Shown here in pieces: positions 23,518 to 31,845 of a DNA stretch of 64,000 nucleotides. A program made the position numbers and the translations under genes. A model generated the notes under the pieces. The model did no database searches and was not told the origin of the DNA. It was given only the letters and a program-made list of their open reading frames with translations. The stretch covers positions 1 to 64,000 of the forward strand of contig LNEI01000026.1 in NCBI GenBank assembly GCA_001464455.1. Reading direction: 5' to 3'. The first letter of the stretch is position 1; each line of letters opens with the position of its first letter. This DNA is from Acidobacteria bacterium Ga0077534. Lineage in GTDB: Bacteria > Acidobacteriota > Blastocatellia > Pyrinomonadales > Pyrinomonadaceae.

Positions 23518-26217
23518 CTATTCCTGCCCCACAAAATCCACATTTGAAAGGGCCGTTGTAACGTTCAGCGTCTGGGTTGTGAACCGATAGCGCTTCGACG
23601 AAACACCTACGAAATACGACTGTCCGGGCAGGACATTGGGAAATGAATAGATCCCAAACGAACTGGTCGTTGACGTCCTGCGAACACCCTGAGCGTCGGT
23701 CATCGTGACCTGAGCGTTTCGCAGGCCCTGGCCGCCGGGAGTCGTAACGCGGCCCGCGATCAGCACAGGCAATGCCTGCGGCGAAAACGCCGGTATCTGC
23801 CACATGCCGCGACCATGCGTCGCGATTCGGATCATATTGCCCGCAGTTTTTGCCATGTCGAAAACAGCGACGCGCGGGTAGCCAGTTCCGAACGGATTCC
23901 ATGTCGTGCCGCCGTCAGGCGAGACATAGACGCCGATATCGGTGCCGGCGTACAGGATGTTCGAGTTGGCAGGGTCGACGATAAACGCGCTCACCGGAAC
24001 ACGCGGCAGCGTGCCTGAGATGTTGGTCCAGGTCGGCGGATTTGCGTCGAGGTTCGTTGTTTTGTAGACATTATTTACGCCGAAGTTTGCGAGCGTTACA
24101 TAGGCGGTCTTCACATCGTTCGGGTCGATAACGGCGCGAGCGATAAAACCGCTTGGTATGACATTGGTCGGATCGAGATCGGTCAGAGTTGAACTGCCGG
24201 TATTTGTGCCCCAGAGCCCGCCGGTTCTCAAACCTACGACGCGGACGTTGTCATTCTGCGGTGCGATGCCAATCGAGCTAACGGCGACGCCGCTCTGGAT
24301 CGGTGCCTGGCTGACGACCGTGTGCGTCAGGCCGAGATCGGAACTGCGGTAAACGCGGTCCGTTCCGTAGTAGATCGTATTCGGACTTCCCGGCCCGGGT
24401 TCAAGCGGGGCGTAGAACAACACCGCGGTGTCGTTACAGTTGATGCCGTTGAGCGGCGTCGACCCGTTACCACAACCGCGAAATGTCCAACCCCCTGAGG
24501 TCGATCCCCGCGTCGTATATCCGACGATGCTGTTTATCCTGCTAAAGAAGGTGTGATACATGCGGACATTAGTGGTGTCCGTCGCGTTTTGGTCGATGAC
24601 CGAGTAACCGCCGTCGCCGCCGTTCACGCGGGTCCAATTTGTTGCTGCAGGGTCTAGGTAGTTCGTCCCGTTGTCCTGCGTGCCGCCGATCGTAAAGTTT
24701 GGATCTGTAGGATGGACCGAAAGGCCCATGAACTGCGTCGCCGAGAACTGACTCGTGTTCAGGTGCTGATAGCTGACACCGCTATTTGTCGATTTGTAGA
24801 TGCCGCCATCGGTTCCAAGGTAAATGATGTTCGGGTTCGACTGCGAAACTGCCAACGCGTGCGTATCGACGTGGACGCCGGAGCCTCCTTCCGTAAATGC
24901 GGCGCCGCCATTTAGCGAATATGCCGCAACTACGGCCGGGGCACCGCCGACATAAACCTGATCCGGGTTTACCGGATCGACCGCGATCGCAATGTTGTAG
25001 AAACACTGAGGATTGCAGAAGCCGTTATTGGCACGCTGCTCCCACGTCAGGCCGCCGTCCGTTGACCGCAGAACGCGCCCACCGCCGTTTCCACTTGCCG
25101 CGTAAAAAACCGGACTGCCCGCACCCGGAGCACGCGTCACTGCAAATTCTGTTGTTAATTCGCTTGTTGATGTGCCCGCGTAGGTTAACGTCTGGCTAAA
25201 TGTCGGAACTGCGGACAATGCATTCGCGGTGCGATAGATGCCGCCGACCGGGCCGGCAGCCACCACGCCGACGACCATAACGTTTGGATCTGCCGGATCA
25301 AACGCGATATCTCGTACGCTGTCGTTCGTTCCACCTGTACCCGCAAGACGTTCAAATGTAGGCGACGCGCCCGCTGCATTTGTCGACCGATACACGCCAC
25401 GCGCCGGAAGCACGCTGTTTGCTGCCCCGCCAATGCCGCCAACCCCCGAGGTGGTCGCTACAAAGATCGTGTTGATGTCAGTCGGATGTACCAGGATCTC
25501 GCTGATGCCACGGCCGGTAAAAACATCAGCACCAAGCCCGTTGCGATTCAGCGGGCCGCTCCTGTCTGCTGTTGTCGATGCATTTTCTATCCGGTAAACG
25601 CCTACTCCAAAGAAGCTGTCGGATGAGAAATTTGGTTCGCCGGTTCCTACGTAAATTGTTTCGGGATTGGTCGGGGCGATAGTGATCGCACCGATCGCGA
25701 GGCTTTCTGCCGAATCCATTATTGGCGTCCACGTCGTTCCGCCATTCGTCGTCCGGTAAACGCCGCCCTGTGCCGCACCAACGTAGACGATGTCGGGATT
25801 TGTCGGGTGAACGGCTATCGCCGTTACACGGCCTGAGTAGCGGAAACTACCGGCAAAGATAGGCGCAGGGCCGATCGGTGCCCAATCGGCAAGAAGCGCG
25901 TCCTTAAAACTAGATTCAGGGAGCCGCCGTAGATCTGTCTGACGTTCATCGAGTTCCTTGACCGCGTCGGAGCGTAATTGCGGATCGACAAACGAGTCTT
26001 CACTGAGCCCGCGAAGCAAGGCATTACCGGCTGCCCGGCCCTCTCGAAATTCATCGACCGTGGTCGTAGCCTTCGCGGCCTTGAGCATGGCGGGAAAGTC
26101 CGGGTCACGCTCAAAGAACGGGATGTCCATTTGAGCAAGAGTACCCGATATCGGCGACCAGAAAACGGCGGCCGACACGACGACAACGACTGCGAGCAGA
26201 ACAAACAGCTTTTTCAT
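23518..26217 (-). CDS. Secreted BNR/sortilin-like beta-propeller with carboxypeptidase-regulatory-like C-terminus
   Basis: 899 residues. Signal peptide (LFVLLAVVVVVSAAVFW), an N-terminal helical region, then about 600 residues of BNR-type units (VYRTTNGGTTW, VLRSTDGGLTWEQRA, IYKSTNSGVSY, VYVSPDGGTTW) forming one or two propellers as in the sortilin/VPS10-like and exo-sialidase-like families. The last roughly 75 residues, starting [19 protein letters not shown], form a carboxypeptidase-regulatory-like Ig domain that ends exactly at the C-terminus (VDFVGQE). The same terminal domain occurs in the proteins at 46.4 and 53.0 kb. No sialidase active-site residues could be assigned. Confidence 0.85.
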   Translation of the reverse strand: MKKLFVLLAVVVVVSAAVFWSPISGTLAQMDIPFFERDPDFPAMLKAAKATTTVDEFREGRAAGNALLRGLSEDSFVDPQLRSDAVKELDERQTDLRRLPESSFKDALLADWAPIGPAPIFAGSFRYSGRVTAIAVHPTNPDIVYVGAAQGGVYRTTNGGTTWTPIMDSAESLAIGAITIAPTNPETIYVGTGEPNFSSDSFFGVGVYRIENASTTADRSGPLNRNGLGADVFTGRGISEILVHPTDINTIFVATTSGVGGIGGAANSVLPARGVYRSTNAAGASPTFERLAGTGGTNDSVRDIAFDPADPNVMVVGVVAAGPVGGIYRTANALSAVPTFSQTLTYAGTSTSELTTEFAVTRAPGAGSPVFYAASGNGGGRVLRSTDGGLTWEQRANNGFCNPQCFYNIAIAVDPVNPDQVYVGGAPAVVAAYSLNGGAAFTEGGSGVHVDTHALAVSQSNPNIIYLGTDGGIYKSTNSGVSYQHLNTSQFSATQFMGLSVHPTDPNFTIGGTQDNGTNYLDPAATNWTRVNGGDGGYSVIDQNATDTTNVRMYHTFFSRINSIVGYTTRGSTSGGWTFRGCGNGSTPLNGINCNDTAVLFYAPLEPGPGSPNTIYYGTDRVYRSSDLGLTHTVVSQAPIQSGVAVSSIGIAPQNDNVRVVGLRTGGLWGTNTGSSTLTDLDPTNVIPSGFIARAVIDPNDVKTAYVTLANFGVNNVYKTTNLDANPPTWTNISGTLPRVPVSAFIVDPANSNILYAGTDIGVYVSPDGGTTWNPFGTGYPRVAVFDMAKTAGNMIRIATHGRGMWQIPAFSPQALPVLIAGRVTTPGGQGLRNAQVTMTDAQGVRRTSTTSSFGIYSFPNVLPGQSYFVGVSSKRYRFTTQTLNVTTALSNVDFVGQE

Positions 26218-26311
26218 AAAGATAATGCGGAGGGTATCAAAATAATAGTTTACGTGCGGCTGATGTTCAAGGGCAAATATCTGTCAGAACAGAATGCGTC
26301 CCAGGAATTTG

Positions 26312-27409
26312 CTACCGTTCGATCCGCACCATGCGTCCCAACGAATTTGATCGGCGCGCGGCATCGAGCACTCGCTGAACCTCGAGGCCGTCTTCGAAGG
26401 TCGCCGCGTCGTTGATCGATGTGCGTCCCAAACGGAGCGCGTCGACGATCTCTTTTGCGATCACTGTAAAACCACGGGTGAAACCGGTGTCGGGATAATC
26501 CGGCACTGCCGGGGCTAGCTCGACGTCGACTGCGTCCCAGGATTCAAGGCTCCGACGCGCTATGAAAACGTCGCCTCGATGGTCGATGCGTATCGCCCCT
26601 TCGGTTCCGTAGAACTCCATACGGTTTTGGTACTTTGGAATTTCGAGCATCGAAACTGAGACGAGTCCGGTTGCGTCCCAGGAAACCGAGCCGTCGTGAA
26701 AGCGGAGAAGCATATTCGCTTCGTCATCGGTTGTCACCGATCTCAGTTCGCCGTCTGCTGCGCGTCGTTGTTTGATGTGCGAGTGGAGCTGGCAAAAAAC
26801 TGTGTCGATCGGCGAACCGAGAAACCAATTGAACGAGTCGATGATGTGAGAGTTGATCGCTCCCAAAGCTCCACCGCCCGACGCTGCGTCGGACCACCAG
26901 TTCCACGGCAGCGACGCATCGCCGCGGCTCGGGGCCTGAAAGATCGCTTTCGCATGGCGGACTTTGCCTATAGCCCCTTCGCGAAGCATATCTCTTGCGA
27001 TCTGTCTTCCGGGCTGGAAGCGGAGTTCATGATCGATAAGAGCAAGTATCGATTTGCCGGCAGCCGCGTCGGTCATTTCTTGAGCTTCGCCGACGTTCAT
27101 GGCCATCGGCTTTTCGCAAAGGATGTGCTTGCCGTGCTCGATCGCGAAAAGCGTCATCTCGCGATGCAAATTTGGAGGCGTCGTGATGCAGACCAAGTCT
27201 ACATCAGGGTTAGAGACGGTCTCACGCCAATCTGACGAAAAATGAATAATACCGTGCTCTTCTGCCGTGCTTTTCGCATTCTCGTAGCTGCCGCTCGCAA
27301 CCGACGCTATCCAGGCCCCCGCACAAGCCAAAAACGCCGGTATCTGCACCCGCCGTGCAAAACCCGTCCCGATCAATCCGATGCCTACTTTATCTTTCAC
27401 GAGACTCAT
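26312..27409 (-). CDS. Gfo/Idh/MocA-family oxidoreductase
   Basis: 365 residues. The N-terminal Rossmann fold has VGIGLIGTGFARRVQ and the family motif HILCEKPMAMNVGEA (about residues 93-107), whose Lys is the usual catalytic residue. The C-terminal alpha/beta domain has the GGGALGAINSHIIDSFNW segment, with the His conserved in the family. Substrates are typically sugars or inositols using NAD(P). It stands alone between the BNR protein and a repeat palindrome, so no pathway can be named. Confidence 0.92.
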   Translation of the reverse strand: MSLVKDKVGIGLIGTGFARRVQIPAFLACAGAWIASVASGSYENAKSTAEEHGIIHFSSDWRETVSNPDVDLVCITTPPNLHREMTLFAIEHGKHILCEKPMAMNVGEAQEMTDAAAGKSILALIDHELRFQPGRQIARDMLREGAIGKVRHAKAIFQAPSRGDASLPWNWWSDAASGGGALGAINSHIIDSFNWFLGSPIDTVFCQLHSHIKQRRAADGELRSVTTDDEANMLLRFHDGSVSWDATGLVSVSMLEIPKYQNRMEFYGTEGAIRIDHRGDVFIARRSLESWDAVDVELAPAVPDYPDTGFTRGFTVIAKEIVDALRLGRTSINDAATFEDGLEVQRVLDAARRSNSLGRMVRIER

Positions 27410-27520
27410 TCACCCTTCCTCGGCTTCTCTTTGCGAATCTACACATTTTGATCCGAAATTGGAATGCTAAACCGCGTAGATCGCAGCAAAACGCACAAAA
27501 TGATGCAAAATGCTTGAAAT

Positions 27521-27597
27521 GCAAAAGTCCGCGCTTCAGCAAGGGCGATACACTCAGTGCGAGCGGGTATCGCCCTCGCTGACGCGCGGGCTTTTGC
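27521..27597. repeat. Large palindromic repeat, 31-bp arms
   Basis: Left arm 27521-27551 (GCAAAAGTCCGCGC...) and right arm 27567-27597 (...GCGCGGGCTTTTGC) are inverted copies with only three mismatches and a 15-nt loop. The arms contain AAGGGCGATAC/GTATCGCCCT. This is the form of a REP/MITE-type palindromic repeat moved in trans by REP-associated transposases. It sits after the PilZ stop and before the oxidoreductase start, and may act as a terminator. Confidence 0.85.
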
Positions 27598-27608
27598 AAA
27601 ATAAGGTC

Positions 27609-28073
27609 TTAATCTATGCCGAGTTCAAGGCTTCCGGTCGGGCGAGGGCCGCGGTGACCGCGGCGAAGGAATGTTTCGTACGTTTCTTTGTCGGCACCGA
27701 CCAGGGTCAGAATGTGGGCTCCAACCAGAAAACGTTCGGTCGAGATGTGGACACCGACCTTCTCATATCGTTTTCCCATGACCTTCATGTGGACCTTGCC
27801 GGTTGGCAGATCCATTTCGACATTAAGAGTAAGGTCGTGGCCGACGAGGTATTTTTCTTTAAGGCGGATCGAGGGTACTACAAAAGCGATGCCCGTGCGG
27901 CTGATGTCGTAGGTTTCGCCGAGGACGCAGGATGAGCGGGCAAGTTCGCGGGCACGTTCTGAGTTGATATCCGGCTCGATCCAGATCTTTACCGGCGCTG
28001 TGTGCCGTCGTCGTGATGAGACCATGCTCTCAGTCAAAGAGCGATTGAACTTGCTTATCAGCTTGCGTAACAT
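27609..28073 (-). CDS. PilZ-domain protein
   Basis: 154 residues. A conserved basic stretch RRRHTAP (about residues 22-28) and DISRTGIAFVV (about 58-68) correspond to the RxxxR and (D/N)xSxxG motifs that bind c-di-GMP; the beta-barrel continues through MDLPTGKVHMKVMG. It is probably an effector for c-di-GMP, such as that made by the FHA-GGDEF protein at 6.3 kb. No attached output domain is seen. Confidence 0.8.
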   Translation of the reverse strand: MLRKLISKFNRSLTESMVSSRRRHTAPVKIWIEPDINSERARELARSSCVLGETYDISRTGIAFVVPSIRLKEKYLVGHDLTLNVEMDLPTGKVHMKVMGKRYEKVGVHISTERFLVGAHILTLVGADKETYETFLRRGHRGPRPTGSLELGID

Positions 28074-28170
28074 CTGCTTGTACCTCGTAAAGCTAAGTGA
28101 AAGACAAGAAACTAGATATAACGGTTTCTATCGGTAATATCAACAACGTTTATGCATTTTTTTCCACAGG

Positions 28171-29067
28171 CTAATTAGCTAACGGTTTGCCTCCGTTGTC
28201 TCGGCTCGTGACGCGCGATAGTCCTTTCGGGTCGGGTTTCAGCAGGAACGACAATTTTCCGCTCTTGCCATACTCGGCCGGCGTTGCCGTTGCGTAATAA
28301 TTCTTCTTGTCCGGCGTGAGGTGAATGACGTAATCGTAACCGGTCGATTCGCTTGTTTTCGCGTCCTCGGGCAGCAGCCCGGCACCTATAAGTGATGCGA
28401 TATCCGCAAAGACGCCGCCGTTCTGGATCGAAGTCGCAAGCTGTGCCTTCGATATCCGCTCGAGCATTTTCTTTGCTTCTTCCTGATGGGTTTCGATGCG
28501 AAGGTTATAGAAGTACCGCTTGCCTTCCTTGCGGATCCGCGCCTCGGCCTCGGGGTCGACGGACTGGATTATCCAGACATCGCCCTGCTTTACGAGCTTG
28601 AGTGGCCTTAGCTCCTTGGTGCCGTCATCGGTTGGGAAATTTGCGGTGACAGTGGCGGAGTTTCCGGTCGTGATCTCGCCATTTATCTCGATCTCAGCTG
28701 GTATCTCACCCGCAAGCTGGGCAAAATCGAGCGAAAAATCACTAAGCTCCGCGTCCGTCAGGCCTTCGATCGCCGGACGTAGATTTGTTAGGAAGATCGC
28801 GTCGCGAAACTTCTTTTCCCGCAGATATTTGTAGAATACACGTACAGTATCAGCCGGGCCATTTGGCTCGATCGGGATCGTCGCACCTTTCGGCGGTTCG
28901 GCTTCGGTCCTTGCGGCTGCGGGTTGCTGATCTGCAGAGGTTGGCGGATTGGCGTTCGCGGACGTTTTTGGTTCGGTGACCGAGCATGCGCTAAATAAAA
29001 ACGCCAAAAATGCCGTGAGACAACCGACGATCACGATCCGATAACCATGGGCTGGAGAAAACTTCAT
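28171..29067 (-). CDS. Lipoprotein with NTF2-like and pseudopilin-like regions
   Basis: 298 residues from ATG 29067; the ORF track begins 12 codons earlier. A lipobox (LFSAC) marks lipid attachment after a transmembrane-like signal. A low-complexity Ala/Pro stretch follows, then a DUF4878/NTF2-like domain (VRVFYKYLREKKFRDAIFLT through VWIIQSVDPE). The C-terminal part (ATSIQNGGVFADIASLIGAGLL, YYATATPAEYGKSGKLSF) resembles the globular region of type II pseudopilin-like proteins common in Acidobacteria. Outer-membrane or periplasmic anchoring and a structural or sensing role are inferred. Confidence 0.65.
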   Translation of the reverse strand: MKFSPAHGYRIVIVGCLTAFLAFLFSACSVTEPKTSANANPPTSADQQPAAARTEAEPPKGATIPIEPNGPADTVRVFYKYLREKKFRDAIFLTNLRPAIEGLTDAELSDFSLDFAQLAGEIPAEIEINGEITTGNSATVTANFPTDDGTKELRPLKLVKQGDVWIIQSVDPEAEARIRKEGKRYFYNLRIETHQEEAKKMLERISKAQLATSIQNGGVFADIASLIGAGLLPEDAKTSESTGYDYVIHLTPDKKNYYATATPAEYGKSGKLSFLLKPDPKGLSRVTSRDNGGKPLAN

Positions 29068-29207
29068 TGTAAAACGAATACGGATGTAAATGCGGTGCCG
29101 CACCAGTCGAGGAAAGTGAAACGCGACACGCTATCTAATGTATAGCATTTTGCGTTAAAGGAAGTAAAACAATTTCTTTTCTGTTTTACCTGCAGATGTT
29201 GGCCGCA

Positions 29208-29249
29208 AGAAAGGGCGATACGGTCAATACTGATCCGAATCGCCCTCTT
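29208..29249 (-). terminator. Terminator after the OPT transporter
   Basis: GGGCGAT-A-CGG (29213-29223) and CCG-A-ATCGCCC (29235-29245) pair with one internal mismatch and an 11-nt loop. On the minus strand a T-rich run follows. It ends the transcript of the OPT transporter. Confidence 0.65.
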
Positions 29250-29276
29250 ATGTGCGAGCTTGCGAAAGGAGTCAGG

Positions 29277-31622
29277 TTACTCCTCAGTTTTGCTTTGGCC
29301 GCTAGGCTTGAACAATCTCTCTCGGCCGACAAGATAGAGAAAGACCATCAGCACGATAAACGGAACATACGCCAGCGTATCGGCCCACGGGCCGTCGTAG
29401 AATGGATTGCCCGCCTTTGACAGCTCGGTAAAGTAGTTCACGAGGTCGCTGAAATAGACCGCCGACAGCGCAATGATGATTCCCGCCAAGGCTCCCCCCG
29501 CGATATAGCCCGAAGCGAGCAGGACGCCGGAACTCTTGTCGGTTTCCGCAATGAACTCTTCCTCGGTCAGCTCCTTCTCGGCAAACTTACGTTTTAGATA
29601 CTTATCGACGCCCCAACGAACCAGGCCGCCGAAGAATATCGGCGACGAAGCCGAGATAGGCAAATAAAGCCCCACAGCAAAAGCGAGCGATGAAACACCG
29701 CACAGTTCCAGCGTAACGGAGATCATTACGCCGAGCAGGATCAGGCCCCACGGCAGCTGTTGGCTCAGGATGCCCTCGATAATGTAGCTCATCAGCGTCG
29801 CCTTTGGTGCGCGGTATTTTTCGACCGACTGCATTATCGGCTGGCCATTTTCGTCGACGCCTATCTGATTTTCCTTAACCACGCCGTTAATGCCGGGGTC
29901 GACGAGATATGCGGGTTTGCCCTGCGTATTGACGAGATAACGGCCTTTCGCGCCGTTCGCTGCGTCGGTGTTGTGCCAGACGCGATATTGCGCGGTGTCC
30001 TTTGTTCCGAGAAACCCACCGACCGCCTCGCTCTTAAAAGTGCCGCCTTCGCGGACCAGTTCCTGTTCCGAAACCTGAAAATCAGGAGCAAACGCAGTGG
30101 CCGCGACCGGTTGATAAACAGAGGATGAATTGTTCAGCTGAATTAGGATCGGACCAAGAAGCAATGCAGAGGAAAGCGCGCCGATGAGGATCGCGGTTTG
30201 CTGTTTCCACGGCGTTCCACCGACCCAGAAGCCGGTTTTCAGGTCCTGTGAGGTCGTGCCGCCGTTCGATGCGGCGATGCAGACGATGCCGCCGACGCTA
30301 AGGGCCGTCACAAAATATGGGTCAGGCTGCGTCCAGCCCAAGAGCAAAAATGCGAGCGAAGTAAACAAAAGCGTCGCGACCGTCATTCCCGATATCGGGT
30401 TTGACGACGAGCCGATCTCGCCTGTTAAACGCGATGAGACCGTAACGAAGAGAAACCCGAGAACAATGATCAGGATCGCGCCGAGGATGTTCATCTTCAG
30501 CGTCGGGATGAGCGTGATCACGACGACCAGGGCCAGGACGCCGATCATCACCCAGCGGAGCGAGATGTCCTGTTCGGTTCGCGGCAAAGCTCCTGCCGCT
30601 GCCTTATCCGCACTCTTGGCTTTTAGGTCGCCGTAGCTGCCCTTTATACCGTTCCAGATGGTCGGCAGCGACCGGATCAGCGAGATGATGCCGCCGGCTG
30701 TCACGGCTCCGGCACCGATGTAGAGGATGTATTCGCTCTGAATGCTTCCGCCGCCTTCGATCGGCATGTTCCTGATCAGCGTCGTAGCCGGAGCGAGCGG
30801 TTCGGTCAGCGAATCGCCAAAAAAGCGGATCATCGGGATCAGGACAAGATAAGCCAGAGCGCCGCCTGCGCACATGATGCCCGCGATGCGCGGCCCGATG
30901 ATGTAGCCGACGCCGAGCAAGGCAGGATTATTTTCGATCGAAAAGCTCCCGCCCTTGAAAGGCGCGTCAAATTCCTTGGTCGGATACTCCTTCCATCCCG
31001 CAAAAACGCTCATTACGGCCTTGTACGCGAAGCCGATCGCAAAACCGGCGGCGATGATTAGCCCGCCTTTGGTTTCGGTATCGTCCGACGCTTTTGCGAT
31101 CTCGGAATTTGCCTTCGATTCGTCGCTGGCGCTGGCGATCAGCACCTGAGCGCACGCCGTACCCTCGGGATACTTGAGAATGCCGTGCTGATCGCGAATG
31201 AGAGCGCGTCGCAGCGGGATCATCATCAGAATTCCCAGCAAGCCGCCCAAAACCGCGACCATCGTCACCCGCCAAACCTCAAGCTCGAAGCCGAGGATAA
31301 GGATCGCCGGCATCGTCACGCCGATCCCAAAAGCGATCGATTCGCCCGCGGAACCGGTCGTTTGGACGATATTATGTTCGAGAATGGTCGCGTCCTTCGC
31401 CCCCAGTTTCGACAGGATACGAAACAGCGTGATCGAGATCACGGCGACCGGGATCGATGCCGAAACCGTCAGCCCGACCTTCAGAACCAAATAAAGCGAC
31501 GAAGCCCCAAAGACAACCCCGAGCAGAACGCCGACGATCAGCGGAAATGGCGTCAGTTCGCGAAGATTCGTGACCGAAGCCGGGATGTATGGTTTAAAGT
31601 TCTCGAGAAACGGATTCTTCAT
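29277..31622 (-). CDS. OPT-family oligopeptide transporter
   Basis: 781 residues with about 14-16 hydrophobic helices. The opening ELTPFPLIVGVLLGVVFGASSLYLVLKVGLT is the standard bacterial OPT start; SNGGTTSQDLKTGFWVGGTPWKQQ (about residues 460-483) is the characteristic conserved segment. A roughly 130-residue soluble insertion at about 520-600 contains QYRVWHNTDA and VENNQIG-like sequence. The family imports oligopeptides or metal-peptide complexes using the proton gradient. It lies upstream of, and divergent from, an M14 carboxypeptidase, which would fit a peptide-use role. Confidence 0.9.
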   Translation of the reverse strand: MKNPFLENFKPYIPASVTNLRELTPFPLIVGVLLGVVFGASSLYLVLKVGLTVSASIPVAVISITLFRILSKLGAKDATILEHNIVQTTGSAGESIAFGIGVTMPAILILGFELEVWRVTMVAVLGGLLGILMMIPLRRALIRDQHGILKYPEGTACAQVLIASASDESKANSEIAKASDDTETKGGLIIAAGFAIGFAYKAVMSVFAGWKEYPTKEFDAPFKGGSFSIENNPALLGVGYIIGPRIAGIMCAGGALAYLVLIPMIRFFGDSLTEPLAPATTLIRNMPIEGGGSIQSEYILYIGAGAVTAGGIISLIRSLPTIWNGIKGSYGDLKAKSADKAAAGALPRTEQDISLRWVMIGVLALVVVITLIPTLKMNILGAILIIVLGFLFVTVSSRLTGEIGSSSNPISGMTVATLLFTSLAFLLLGWTQPDPYFVTALSVGGIVCIAASNGGTTSQDLKTGFWVGGTPWKQQTAILIGALSSALLLGPILIQLNNSSSVYQPVAATAFAPDFQVSEQELVREGGTFKSEAVGGFLGTKDTAQYRVWHNTDAANGAKGRYLVNTQGKPAYLVDPGINGVVKENQIGVDENGQPIMQSVEKYRAPKATLMSYIIEGILSQQLPWGLILLGVMISVTLELCGVSSLAFAVGLYLPISASSPIFFGGLVRWGVDKYLKRKFAEKELTEEEFIAETDKSSGVLLASGYIAGGALAGIIIALSAVYFSDLVNYFTELSKAGNPFYDGPWADTLAYVPFIVLMVFLYLVGRERLFKPSGQSKTEE

Positions 31623-31711
31623 CAGAAGTGCTCCTAAAAAGATAGGTTTAGGGGAAAGGGTCTGACTTGGAATTTACAGTGGAATGGTCAAAAAGGCAAT
31701 ACGGCTTTTTA

Positions 31712-31781
31712 GCCACGAATGGCACGAATGACACGAATGGAGGACCGCGAAGCAATTCGTGTCATTTGTGTTATTCGTGGC
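31712..31781. repeat. Inverted repeat of CACGAATG units
   Basis: Left arm 31712-31738 (GCCACGAATGGCACGAATGACACGAAT) and right arm 31755-31781 are inverted copies with about four mismatches around a 16-nt loop. Each arm itself is three tandem CACGAATN-like units. This repeat type is dispersed in many environmental bacterial genomes. Here it lies between the OPT and M14 genes, about 65 bp before the M14 start. Confidence 0.8.
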
Positions 31782-31845
31782 AAATCCTTCCCGCGTTACT
31801 GAATGGCTTGCGCGTAAGGGCTTATTTATCGGAAACTACGCATAT

